Both the position numbers and the translations under genes were made by a program. Shown one piece after another: positions 1 to 6,250 of a stretch of 14,207 bases of DNA (positions are counted from its first letter, which is position 1; every line of letters begins with the position of its first letter). The DNA comes from DATKXO01 sp035528995. Lineage in GTDB: Bacteria; Planctomycetota; Phycisphaerae; UBA1845. The stretch spans positions 1-14,207 of the forward strand of contig DATKXO010000386.1 in NCBI GenBank assembly GCA_035528995.1. The letters run 5' to 3'. The notes beneath the pieces were generated by a model. It had not been told where the DNA came from and ran no database searches. It was given only the letters and a program-made list of their open reading frames with translations.

Positions 1-110
1 TAACGCACGTACGTGTCCGCCGGCAGATACGCCCCGGCGATGTGCCCGACGTGCAACCGGCCGTTCGAGTACGGAAGGGCCGCCGTCACCAGGAAGTGTT
101 GTCCCGCCAT
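1..110 (-). CDS. metG: Methionyl-tRNA synthetase, N-terminal fragment (runs off the left edge)
   Basis: Only the first 36 codons lie in the window. Reading leftward from the ATG at 110, the protein begins MAGQHFLVTAALPYSNG and continues with HVGHIAGAYLPAD. This is the start of a class I aminoacyl-tRNA synthetase of the MetRS type: the first beta strand (FLVTAALPYSNG, residues 6-17) runs into the HIGH-type ATP-binding signature HVGH at residues 20-23. MetRS charges tRNA-Met in the cytoplasm and normally begins a few residues before this strand, which supports the chosen start. The frame stays open further upstream, but without family resemblance. A GGAGG (137-133) lies 22 nt before the ATG, too far for a normal ribosome-binding site. 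The gene lies downstream of pdxA on the same strand after a 232-nt gap and has its own promoter candidate. The identity is firm; nothing can be said about the KMSKS or tRNA-binding parts. Confidence 0.9.
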   Translation of the reverse strand, partial: MAGQHFLVTAALPYSNGRLHVGHIAGAYLPADTYVR

Positions 111-171
111 GCTGCCAATCCCGACAGATGAGCCTCCGGAAGCGGCCCGTCCCCCTGACGGACCAGCCCGG

Positions 172-199
172 ATTGTATCGCAGCCCCCGCCGCTGGCAA
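172..199 (-). promoter_or_regulatory. Putative sigma70-type promoter of metG
   Basis: Read on the minus strand, TTGCCA (199-194) and TACAAT (177-172) each match the -35 and -10 consensus at five of six positions, separated by 16 bp. Transcription would start near 165, giving a leader of about 55 nt before the metG ATG. This suggests metG is transcribed separately from the ribE-pdxA operon upstream. No clear intrinsic terminator was seen between pdxA (ends 343) and this promoter. Confidence 0.5.
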
Positions 200-342
200 G
201 GAACCCACCGCAGCGTGCTGCAAACCACGCCTGCTGACGGCCTGCAGACGGATCGAGCGTGCTCCGCCTGGCCTACGGCATCGTCGATTGGCCGCGGTCG
301 GCGGCCCGGGATCGCCGGTCTCTGTCGATTGTGCCGGGAGTG

Positions 343-1464
343 TCAGCGGTTGGTGCGGGATGGGTCGGCCGCGGGCAACGGCTCCCGCTGGGGCCAGGTT
401 TCCAGGCCGTTACGACGGGCCATCTCGATCGCCAGCTTCAGGGCGGCCTTCATGCTGCCGGCGCTGGCCCGGTTCGTGCCCGCGATGTCGAACGCGGTCC
501 CGTGATCCACGCTGGTCCGGATCACCGGCAGCCCCAGCGTCACGTTCACCGACGAGTCGAAGGCCAGCAGCTTCACCGGGATCAACCCCTGGTCGTGGTA
601 CATGGCCACCAGTCCGTCGTACCGCCCGCGCGACGCCTTCCAGAAAAGCGTGTCCGCCGGGAACGGGCCTTCCACGTCGATGCCCAGGTCGCGTGCCATC
701 AGGATGGCGGGCTCGATGATGCGACCCTCTTCGTCCCCGAACCGCCCCTCCTCCCCGGCGTGCGGGTTGAGACCGGCCACCGCGATCTTCGGGCGGGCGA
801 TGCCGAACCACCGCCGCAGGGCTTCGTCCAGCTGGTCGATCGGCTGAAACACGCGCCCGATGGTGAAGCTGTTCCGCAGCTCGAACAGCCCGACGTGGGT
901 GCTGGCCAGAGCAACGCGCAGCGGGCCGCCGACGAACATCATCGTGTAGCGGCGAGCGTCGAATGCGTGCGCCAGGTACTCCGTGTGTCCGGGGGCTTTG
1001 CAGCCGGCCATCTTCCAACTGATCTTGTGGATCGGTCCCGTGACGATGGCATCGGCCAGCCCGCCCGCAGCGGCCGAGATCGCCTCGTCTACGAACCGCA
1101 GCGACGCGTGCCCCCCCTCCGCCGTCGGGTGCCGCAGCCCAGGGCCCAGCATCGAGTATTCGTAGAAGTCCGCCACCACCACGCCCGATTCCACGCGGTC
1201 CACGTCTTCGTGCGGACAGTGGAACCAATAGGGCGACACCTCGGCCTGGTCGGCCGCGTAGCACAGCAGCTCCTGCAGCCCGTAGATGATGAAACGGGCC
1301 TGCGAGCGCAGTTCCGTGTCCGCCAGCGCCTTGACCACCACCTCCGGCCCGACGCCGGCCGGGTCGCCCATCGTAATCGCGATCAGCGGCTTGCGCGGCG
1401 GTTCCTGCTGCTCGACCTCGCCCGGCGCGGGCGAAGTCGAAGGTTGGCTCCGGTCATCGCTCAC
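343..1464 (-). CDS. pdxA: 4-hydroxythreonine-4-phosphate dehydrogenase (PdxA)
   Basis: The 373-residue product is a PdxA-family NAD(P)-dependent dehydrogenase, which oxidises 4-hydroxy-L-threonine phosphate in the DXP-dependent route to pyridoxal phosphate. Family landmarks run in order: ITMGDPAGVGPE (30-41), TGPIHK (142-147), APGHTE (157-162), ALASTH (185-190), GLNPHAGEEG (231-240), FPADTLFW (268-275), AMYHDQG (287-293) and GLPVIRTSVDHGTA (311-324). The three metal-binding histidines of E. coli PdxA (H166, H211, H266) correspond to H190, H235 and H290, so the enzyme looks intact. About 24 residues rich in Pro, Gln and Ser precede the core and are absent from E. coli PdxA. The start is a GTG that overlaps the ribE stop (GTGA), a typical translational-coupling arrangement. 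PdxA2-type paralogues acting in other pathways share these motifs, so the exact substrate is inferred. Confidence 0.93.
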   Translation of the reverse strand: MSDDRSQPSTSPAPGEVEQQEPPRKPLIAITMGDPAGVGPEVVVKALADTELRSQARFIIYGLQELLCYAADQAEVSPYWFHCPHEDVDRVESGVVVADFYEYSMLGPGLRHPTAEGGHASLRFVDEAISAAAGGLADAIVTGPIHKISWKMAGCKAPGHTEYLAHAFDARRYTMMFVGGPLRVALASTHVGLFELRNSFTIGRVFQPIDQLDEALRRWFGIARPKIAVAGLNPHAGEEGRFGDEEGRIIEPAILMARDLGIDVEGPFPADTLFWKASRGRYDGLVAMYHDQGLIPVKLLAFDSSVNVTLGLPVIRTSVDHGTAFDIAGTNRASAGSMKAALKLAIEMARRNGLETWPQREPLPAADPSRTNR

Positions 1465-2102
1465 AGGAACCCGTGCTCCCGCAGCTTGGCTTCGGTCAGA
1501 CCTTCACCGCCGGTCATGCCGCGAAGCGCGTGGATGATCGTTCGAACCAGGATGTCGGACTCGATGTTGACCTGGTCGCCGATCTTCAACTCGCCGATGT
1601 TCGTGCGGGCCAACGTCGTCGGGATGAACGCCACGGAGAACTCGTCGGCGGCCACCGACGCGATCGTCAGCGAGACGCCGTTGATGGCCACCGAGCCTTT
1701 GGGAATGATGTAGTCGCGCACGTCGCCCGACGCCTCGAACCACAGCACCCACTCGCGCTGCGACACCTCGCGCCGCACCACCCGCGCCGTCCCGTCGATG
1801 TGCCCCTGCACGAAGTGCCCGTCGAGCCGGTCGCCGACCCGCAGCGAGCGTTCCAGGTTCACCCGATCGCCGATGCGCCGACGGCCGAGCGTGGAGCGCT
1901 CCAGCGTCTCGGTTATCACGTCGAAATCGAGCCTTGACCCGTTGAGGGCGCAGACCGTCAGACAGACCCCGTCCACGGCCACGCTGGCCCCTTCGACGGC
2001 CCCGTCGGCCACCGGCCCGGCGTCGATGGTCAGACGCCGCCCGCCGGCCATCTGCCGACTCGCCACAACCACACCCCTGCACTCGACGATTCCCGTAAAC
2101 AC
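1461..2102 (-). CDS. ribE: Riboflavin synthase, alpha subunit (RibE)
   Basis: The 213-residue product has the usual length and the two tandem lumazine-binding barrels of riboflavin synthase, which dismutates two 6,7-dimethyl-8-ribityllumazine molecules into riboflavin. The N-terminal barrel opens with the signature MFTGIVE, followed by GVCLTV and ETLERSTLG. The second barrel has the parallel elements DGHFVQGHIDG, INGVSLTI and IPTTLARTNIG, and NIESDILVR near the end. The chosen start is a GTG (2102-2100) because the mature family N-terminus MFTGIVE begins exactly there. It is the first gene of an operon with pdxA, with 4 nt of overlap. A consensus -35 box lies about 70 nt upstream. No FMN riboswitch fits in the leader of roughly 40 nt, so expression is probably constitutive. 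The symbol ribC or ribE is used depending on the species. Confidence 0.95.
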   Translation of the reverse strand: MFTGIVECRGVVVASRQMAGGRRLTIDAGPVADGAVEGASVAVDGVCLTVCALNGSRLDFDVITETLERSTLGRRRIGDRVNLERSLRVGDRLDGHFVQGHIDGTARVVRREVSQREWVLWFEASGDVRDYIIPKGSVAINGVSLTIASVAADEFSVAFIPTTLARTNIGELKIGDQVNIESDILVRTIIHALRGMTGGEGLTEAKLREHGFL

Positions 2103-2148
2103 TTTTCGTACAGCCGCTTACCAGAACTAGGGGCCCATCCGCCACCCA

Positions 2149-2176
2149 ATGCTAGGTCGGGTGCATGCATTGTCAA
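2149..2176 (-). promoter_or_regulatory. Putative promoter of the ribE-pdxA operon
   Basis: On the minus strand, a perfect -35 box TTGACA (2176-2171) is followed after 16 bp by TAGCAT (2154-2149; four of six matches to the -10 consensus). The predicted start near 2142 leaves a leader of about 40 nt before the ribE GTG. The rest of the 2177-2342 interval shows no gene, only a short direct repeat CTCTATT twice (near 2250-2265). Confidence 0.5.
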
Positions 2177-2342
2177 GCATCACGCCTCGACCACGTCGCG
2201 GTTGACTAACCGGCGTCATTTGCGCCCTCGACGACGCAGGACGCCGGCAGCGCTCTATTCTCTATTGAGCAAGAAGTGTTCCACCGCGGAGAAGTGGGCT
2301 ATCCGAGACGGTCTTTTCAGCGGGCAGGCGCTTCTGTTCCGA

Positions 2343-3110
2343 TCACGGATAAAACCCTGTGTACACCGCCAGGAAGTCGGTGACGGACCAATCGCGCCCC
2401 TCGCGTTGGCGGCTGTCGACGTACGTGCTTGCCGCGTGCAGGTCCAGGAACAGGAGATTGTGTGTCGAGAAACGCCGGTGCCAGCCGTCGCCCTGCACTT
2501 GGAGCCCCAGATACTCGTACAAGGGCGTCTCCATGTAGAGGACGGACTTCGACGTCGGGCCTTGAGCCGGCAGGCTCGCGAACGTCTCCTTGCCGAAAAA
2601 GTTGATGTAGTAGCTGTTGCCGCACGTGCGGTAGATGTTGGCCCCGGGGATCAGCGAGTTCGACCAGTCCGTCGGGCGATCCGACGGACAGCGAAATATC
2701 GGCGTCGGCGAGTCCAGCGTCGCGTTGGGGTACAGGTAGCGCGTCAGCGGGCGGATTTCCGATTCCGGCGCCAACGGGTCCTCCTCCGTGCCGCCGTGCA
2801 GATACTCCGCCCGTCGCCCTCCCCAGTGACAGGTGGTTCTCACCGACACCATGTGCCCGTCGCCGGTGCCGTGCCTGAGCTTCTCGGCCGGGCTCACCGG
2901 CAGCCGGTCGCCGTGATCGTTCTGGTACACGGCCGTGCCGTGCCCGAGCTCGCTGAGGTTCGCCAGGCAGGCCACCGACCGGGCCTGCTCGCGGGCCTTT
3001 TGCAGGGACGGCAACAGGATCGCGATCAGCAGGGCGATGACACTTATGACGGTCAGCAGTTCGACGAGCGTGAAGGCAGGGACGGCGCGGCCGCGCGGGT
3101 GTGCAGGCAT
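2343..3110 (-). CDS. Type IV pilin-like secreted protein (prepilin N-terminal methylation domain, planctomycete type)
   Basis: The 255-residue protein begins with a short basic leader (MPAHPRGRAVPA) and then the prepilin motif FTLVELLTVISVIALLIA, giving a mature N-terminal Phe, Glu at mature position 5 and a hydrophobic helix (about residues 13-34). The residue before the cleavage point is Ala12 rather than the usual Gly. The globular part contains FRCPSD (139-144) and, near the C-terminus, STHNLLFLDLHA (216-227). The latter resembles the H-X9-DG region of the many single-gene pilin-like proteins of Planctomycetota, with DL replacing DG. Such proteins are probably processed by a prepilin peptidase and placed in the cell envelope; their individual roles are unknown. 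The ATG at 3110 is preferred over in-frame ATGs at 3128 and 3124 (which adds or shifts residues) because GGAGG (3120-3116) lies 5 nt upstream. The C-terminal half is not otherwise recognisable. Confidence 0.82.
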   Translation of the reverse strand: MPAHPRGRAVPAFTLVELLTVISVIALLIAILLPSLQKAREQARSVACLANLSELGHGTAVYQNDHGDRLPVSPAEKLRHGTGDGHMVSVRTTCHWGGRRAEYLHGGTEEDPLAPESEIRPLTRYLYPNATLDSPTPIFRCPSDRPTDWSNSLIPGANIYRTCGNSYYINFFGKETFASLPAQGPTSKSVLYMETPLYEYLGLQVQGDGWHRRFSTHNLLFLDLHAASTYVDSRQREGRDWSVTDFLAVYTGFYP

Positions 3111-3145
3111 ACCTTCCTCCGCATCCATCGCGTCCCCTACGATTG

Positions 3146-3173
3146 ATTATTCTGGGCGGGCCAGCCGAGTCAA
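3146..3173 (-). promoter_or_regulatory. Putative promoter of the pilin-like gene
   Basis: The minus strand carries TTGACT (3173-3168) and AATAAT (3151-3146), each five of six to consensus, separated by 16 bp. Transcription would start near 3139, leaving about 29 nt before the ATG at 3110 with its GGAGG ribosome-binding site. This indicates the pilin gene can be expressed independently of the small lipoprotein gene that ends at 3261. Confidence 0.55.
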
Positions 3174-3260
3174 ACGCCCGGCCCGCGAGCATACAAAATC
3201 TGACATTACGGTGGCACGATGAACAGCGGTGGGGCGGCCGGATCGACCACGACCGCCGGT

Positions 3261-3548
3261 TCACCCGGCGGGTTGGGCGCTGGTCAGGCTGAACAGCGCC
3301 TGGATCAAATCGTCGTCCTCGATGCCCAGTTCCTGAAGTGCCAGAAACTTGTCGTTGTCGCTCAAGTCGGCGTTTTCCATGATGGCCAGGACGTCCTCGA
3401 CAGTGATGGACTGCCCCTCGGCCGTCCTGAGCGCCGTATCGTAATCCGTCTTGCGGGCGCTGAGCACGCCGCAGCCGACCAGCGCGATCAACGCACCCAC
3501 TAGGCAGGCGCGACCCAGACGCAACATCCAGCGGGTTCGCTTCGTCAC
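3261..3548 (-). CDS. Small predicted lipoprotein of unknown function
   Basis: The product is about 95 residues with a basic N-region (TKRTRW), a hydrophobic core and a lipobox-like LVGC. This suggests export and lipidation at the Cys, after which roughly 65 mostly acidic residues remain. The mature part (including SITVEDVLAIMENADLS and ALQELGIEDDDLIQAL) looks helical and has no family I recognise. I prefer the GTG at 3548 because AAGGGAG (3564-3558) lies 9 nt upstream. An ATG at 3572 (adding eight residues) and an ATG at 3527 are alternatives without a ribosome-binding site. It lies 150 nt upstream of the pilin-like gene on the same strand, so co-expression is possible. The lipobox plus coherent amphipathic composition make a real gene likely; function is unknown. 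Confidence 0.6.
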   Translation of the reverse strand: MTKRTRWMLRLGRACLVGALIALVGCGVLSARKTDYDTALRTAEGQSITVEDVLAIMENADLSDNDKFLALQELGIEDDDLIQALFSLTSAQPAG

Positions 3549-3585
3549 CGGCGGCTGCTCCCTTGGGTGCATCAACACGGTCTCG

Positions 3586-3609
3586 AGCCGGCCACGCAAC
3601 GTGCCGGCT
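3586..3609. repeat. Imperfect inverted repeat (hairpin) upstream of the lipoprotein gene
   Basis: AGCCGGCCACG and CGTGCCGGCT pair around a CAA loop, with one bulged base, to form a stem of about 10 bp. It lies 38-61 nt before the preferred lipoprotein start, so it could fold in that leader. There is no T-run on either side, which argues against an intrinsic terminator. Its role is unknown. Confidence 0.4.
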
Positions 3610-3994
3610 GTTGCTTGATCGGCAATCCGACGCCGGAAAGGTTAACCGACGAATGGGCGGGCTCCAAGCCTCGCCCGTTTCCCTTTGTCGCCGGGTTCGC
3701 AACTCCTCCTGGAACGTAACTCCTTCATTCACAGTGGTCTACGCGCCGCCAAGCAATGACCGGGACCTGGGTTCGATCCAGGGAAGTCGCTTCGGGTGGG
3801 CAAGGTCGCCCGTCGCCGGCCGGCAGCGTGAACCGGCCGTTCACAGCGTCCCGGCGCTGGACGACGAGTTCGTGAGCAACGCCGATGTTTCTGACTCGCG
3901 CGGTCACCATCCTGCCCGAGCATGCTCCACCGGCTCCATCGCCACCCGGCGAACGGGTTGGCCGATTTGGCTAACGATACCGGCCGTTTGACGT
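3610..3994. other. Non-coding interval between lipoprotein and parA
   Basis: About 385 nt separate the divergent lipoprotein and parA genes. Open frames exist on both strands, but their translations show no domain, no ribosome-binding site and no coherent composition. The interval contains a T-arm-like hairpin (3766-3782) that does not extend to a tRNA, and a 17-bp dyad (3828-3844). No convincing promoter for the minus-strand lipoprotein was found. Confidence 0.5.
3828..3844. repeat. 17-bp perfect dyad, possible operator
   Basis: GTGAAC, a 5-bp spacer CGGCC, and GTTCAC form a perfect inverted repeat in the non-coding interval about 150 bp upstream of the parA -10 box. The half-sites resemble those of ParB-binding parS elements but face the other way, so this is not a parS. 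It could be a binding site for a dimeric regulator, or chance. Confidence 0.3.
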
Positions 3995-4000
3995 TATAAT
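3995..4000 (+). promoter_or_regulatory. -10 box of the parA transcript
   Basis: A perfect TATAAT lies 98 nt upstream of the parA ATG. No good -35 hexamer is found at 16-18 bp; TTGACG sits directly adjacent (3988-3993), too close to serve as a -35 for this box. Initiation near 4007 would give a leader of about 92 nt. Confidence 0.4.
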
Positions 4001-4045
4001 CCTGCGCATCGCGGCGTTTCCGTGCATCAGGCAGGAGGCCACACG

Positions 4046-4080
4046 CCAGGGCCGGGTCCGCGCCGCAACGGCGGGCCTGG
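4046..4080 (+). promoter_or_regulatory. Structured 5' leader of parA
   Basis: Two stems can stack directly. The outer stem CCAGG(G)CC (4046-4053) pairs with GGCCTGG (4074-4080) with one bulged G. The inner stem CGCCG (4061-4065) pairs with CGGCG (4069-4073) around a CAA loop, leaving a 7-nt bulge on the 5' side. The ribosome-binding site AAAGGAGG (4087-4094) follows only 6 nt later, so the fold could influence translation. There is no T-run, so it is not a terminator. Confidence 0.35.
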
Positions 4081-4098
4081 GTTGGTAAAGGAGGACCG

Positions 4099-5220
4099 AT
4101 GAGACGCATCGCGGTCACCAATCAAAAAGGCGGCGTCGGCAAGACGACAACTGTCGCCAACCTGGGCACCGCATTGGCCAACCGCGGCAAACGCATCCTG
4201 TTGGTCGATCTCGACCCCCAGGCACACCTGACGATCAACTTCGGTCTGGACCCGGCGGATCAGCAAACCAGCATTGACCAGGTCCTCACCGATTCGGTGG
4301 CCGTCGCGGATGCCGCCGTCGAGGTGCGTCCCAACCTGCACCTGGTGCCGTCGCACACCGATCTGGTGGCGGCCGAAGCGGAGCTGATCGCAGTCGTGGG
4401 GCGCGAGGTGATCCTGCGCGACGCCCTGGCCGGTGTGGCCGACCGTTTCGATTTCCTGCTCATCGATTGTCCGCCGTCGTTAGGCGTGCTGAGCCTGAAC
4501 GCGTTGGCGGCGGCCGAGGAGGTGCTCATCCCCTTGCAGCCCCATTTCCTGGGCCTGCAAGGGCTGGCCAAGCTGCTGGAGACCATCTCGCTTGTCCAGA
4601 CCCGCATCAACGCCCACCTCCGCGTCGGCGGCGTGGTCTTGTGCCTGCACGAAGCCGGGACCCGCCTGGCCAACGAAGTCATCGAAAACCTGCAGGAGTT
4701 CCTTGCCGCCGCCCGCGGCAGTGATACGCCCTGGTCCCAGGCCCGCCTCTTCGAGACCCGCGTCCGCCGCAACATCAAGCTGGCCGAGTGTCCCAGCCAT
4801 GGCCTGACCATCTTCGACTACGCGCCCAAAAGCCACGGCGCGGAGGATTACGCCCGACTGGCCGCCGAGCTGCTTGGAGAACTCGCCACGCCGGAACCCG
4901 CCGAGGTCGAGCCCGCCACCAGCTCGCCCGCGTACCCGATCCCACCGCACTACCCGGCGGCGGGCCCGGACGGCATCGCGGACGATCGTGCGGCCCCGAC
5001 CAAGGCACCCGAGGAAAGCCTTCCTGTTGTCGCCCAGGCCGATGACCAGGGAAGCCGACCCGATCCGCAGCCCGGCCCGGAGCCGGACCGACTGTCCGAC
5101 GCGCCGGATGACGCCACAAGGCACGAATGGCTGGACGCTGCCGCTGTAGAGCCGTTGTCGGAACCCGAAGAGCGGCAGGAACCGGAAGCCCAGCCTGAGT
5201 CCGTGACACACTTGACGTAA
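4099..5220 (+). CDS. ParA/Soj-type ATPase with long acidic C-terminal tail
   Basis: The 373-residue protein has a complete ParA/Soj ATPase fold in residues 1-260. The deviant Walker A is QKGGVGKTT (9-17) with the signature lysine K10 and K15, the A' motif is LLVDLDPQ (34-41), and Walker B is LLIDCPPS (120-127), followed by IPLQPHFLGLQGL (144-156). The C-terminal helix region is IFDYAPKSHGAEDYARLAAELL (238-259; split here as IFDYAPKSHGAED and YARLAAELL). Such ATPases bind DNA or a surface as ATP-dependent dimers and move or position chromosomes, plasmids or protein complexes. From residue about 262 the tail is rich in Pro, Glu, Asp and Ala and probably disordered; typical Soj proteins end near residue 255. 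No parB follows, so this is an orphan copy, perhaps positioning another cargo. A strong AAAGGAGG lies 4 nt before the ATG. A VanZ-like gene follows after 15 nt. Confidence 0.88.
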   Translation: MRRIAVTNQKGGVGKTTTVANLGTALANRGKRILLVDLDPQAHLTINFGLDPADQQTSIDQVLTDSVAVADAAVEVRPNLHLVPSHTDLVAAEAELIAVVGREVILRDALAGVADRFDFLLIDCPPSLGVLSLNALAAAEEVLIPLQPHFLGLQGLAKLLETISLVQTRINAHLRVGGVVLCLHEAGTRLANEVIENLQEFLAAARGSDTPWSQARLFETRVRRNIKLAECPSHGLTIFDYAPKSHGAEDYARLAAELLGELATPEPAEVEPATSSPAYPIPPHYPAAGPDGIADDRAAPTKAPEESLPVVAQADDQGSRPDPQPGPEPDRLSDAPDDATRHEWLDAAAVEPLSEPEERQEPEAQPESVTHLT

Positions 5221-5235
5221 AGCCGGCCACAAGCA

Positions 5236-5646
5236 GTGTCCGAACCCGACTGCAAACGTACCGCCTCATCATCCTTCCTCACTCGCTTCGCCGTCTCGGT
5301 TTGGTCGGGGTACTGGGTCCTGCTGTTTCTGGTGATGCACGTGCGCCGGCCGCCGGGCAGCCAAGTGGTTCATCGCTTCGGCGATAAGATTGTGCATGCC
5401 GTGGCCTACTTGGTCCTCGCTCTCTTGGGCGGGTGGGTGGCTGCACGGTGGGGGCGGTGCGTCAACCGGCGTTGGGTCATTCGTTGGCTGCTCATCTATG
5501 CGGCCTACGCGGCCGCCGACGAGCTCTTGCAGCCGCTCATCGGGCGGACCTGCCAGTTGGGTGACTGGTTTGCGGACCTGGGCGGAACGGCAGCCGCCCT
5601 GATCCTGATCTGGGGCTTAAGCTACAGGCGGCGCCCACGCGACTAG
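5236..5646 (+). CDS. VanZ-family membrane protein
   Basis: The 136-residue protein has about four hydrophobic segments (roughly 15-34, 50-69, 83-100 and 112-129). It carries the VanZ-family polar signature: DKIVHAVAYLVLA (50-62), then DELLQPLIGR (95-104) and GDWFADLGG (109-117). VanZ was first known for low-level teicoplanin resistance; most chromosomal homologues have no assigned function. The start is a GTG at 5236 with no obvious ribosome-binding site; it lies 15 nt after the parA stop, so translation may depend on parA. The pairing with parA suggests co-transcription but gives no clear functional link. The end is Arg-rich (YRRRPRD). Confidence 0.85.
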   Translation: MSEPDCKRTASSSFLTRFAVSVWSGYWVLLFLVMHVRRPPGSQVVHRFGDKIVHAVAYLVLALLGGWVAARWGRCVNRRWVIRWLLIYAAYAAADELLQPLIGRTCQLGDWFADLGGTAAALILIWGLSYRRRPRD

Positions 5647-5818
5647 CAGGGCCGGCCGGCTGCGTTGCCCACTCCCGTCCAGTGTTGGTCGAAACCATCC
5701 CGAAGACGCTGAGCTACACGAGAATGACACCAGCGTGACTCTAAGCGCCCATCCCCGGCGCGACCGTCCCATATTCGAATCGGACCGAGGATTTGGGGAG
5801 TTTGGCAGCGGCTAGGCC

Positions 5819-5847
5819 TTGACATGAACAACGGATGACGGGATACT
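5819..5847 (+). promoter_or_regulatory. Putative promoter upstream of the dockerin gene
   Basis: A perfect TTGACA (5819-5824) is followed after 17 bp by GATACT (5842-5847; four of six to the -10 consensus). Initiation near 5854 would leave a leader of nearly 400 nt before the dockerin ATG at 6251, or a short leader before the small open frame at 5872. No better promoter was found nearer to 6251. Confidence 0.45.
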
Positions 5848-5871
5848 TTAATCTGCTGTCACGGGGAGTCT

Positions 5872-6102
5872 ATGCGCCGTTCGCTGCTGCATGGGCTTCG
5901 CCGCTTGGGCGCTCGTCTGAAGCCACAGATCGAGCGCTGCTGCCGGGGCATGTCTTGGACGGGCCACCACAACCGGCCCGAGGAGGAGGAGCGGACGATC
6001 CGACGGAGGGGGTTTCTCGCCCACGAACTTCATTTTTTTCTCGGGCAACAGGGGAGATACTGTGTCAGATCGCTACACGCCCTGTCTACCCCTTTCGGAT
6101 AG
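5872..6102 (+). CDS. Possible small basic protein (doubtful)
   Basis: The 76-codon frame starts with ATG at 5872, 3 nt after a GGGGAG and just downstream of the predicted start site near 5854. The product is basic (MRRSLLHGLRRLGARLKPQ at the N-terminus, then a Glu run EEEE and RRRG). I recognise no family, signal peptide or membrane segment. The ribosome-binding site is closer than normal, and the second half has poor codon bias for this genome. It may be a leader peptide or a chance open frame. Confidence 0.2.
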   Translation: MRRSLLHGLRRLGARLKPQIERCCRGMSWTGHHNRPEEEERTIRRRGFLAHELHFFLGQQGRYCVRSLHALSTPFG

Positions 6103-6250
6103 GTGTTGAAGAAGTTCTTTAAATGTGCAGGGGTTTAAGAAAGGCGCCGTTGCGAGCGGGCGCCAGGCCAACGTCTTTGCCAAGCAGCCATTCGCAGCGG
6201 GTCGCAGAGCTGGAACGCGCGAACATTTTGAAGGTGTGGAGGAGACGGCT

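Larger units (their letters stand above)
5647..6250 (+). other. Long non-coding interval and probable 5' leader of the dockerin gene
   Basis: About 600 nt lie between the VanZ-like gene and the dockerin gene. The first 170 nt show nothing recognisable apart from GC-rich GGCCGGCC near 5650. A promoter candidate lies at 5819-5847. From there to the ATG at 6251 the DNA includes a T-rich stretch (6032-6039), a short palindrome AAGAA-G-TTCTT (6109-6119) and a hairpin with GGCGCC arms (6143-6148 and 6159-6164). A weak small open frame is listed separately. Confidence 0.5.

Noticed and set aside
259..1713. Long plus-strand open frame across pdxA and ribE
   Set aside because: It is antisense to two confidently identified enzymes. 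Its translation is Arg/His/Pro-rich, with no domain.
2103..2148. FMN riboswitch before ribE
   Set aside because: The predicted leader is only about 40 nt and lacks the conserved junction sequences of the FMN riboswitch.
2202..3146. Plus-strand open frame opposite the pilin-like gene
   Set aside because: It is an Arg- and Val-rich shadow of the pilin coding strand with no ribosome-binding site or family resemblance.
3766..3782. T-arm-like hairpin CCTGG-GTTCGAT-CCAGG suggesting a tRNA
   Set aside because: The TTCGA is shifted relative to a real T loop. No acceptor, D or anticodon arms can be formed around it, and no CCA follows on the plus strand.
3828..3844. parS site near parA
   Set aside because: The half-sites face the opposite way to the parS palindrome (GTTTCAC-GTGAAAC), and no parB is present.
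5650..5662. Terminator after the VanZ-like gene
   Set aside because: GGCCGGCC is self-complementary, but the flanking stem is broken and there is no T-run.
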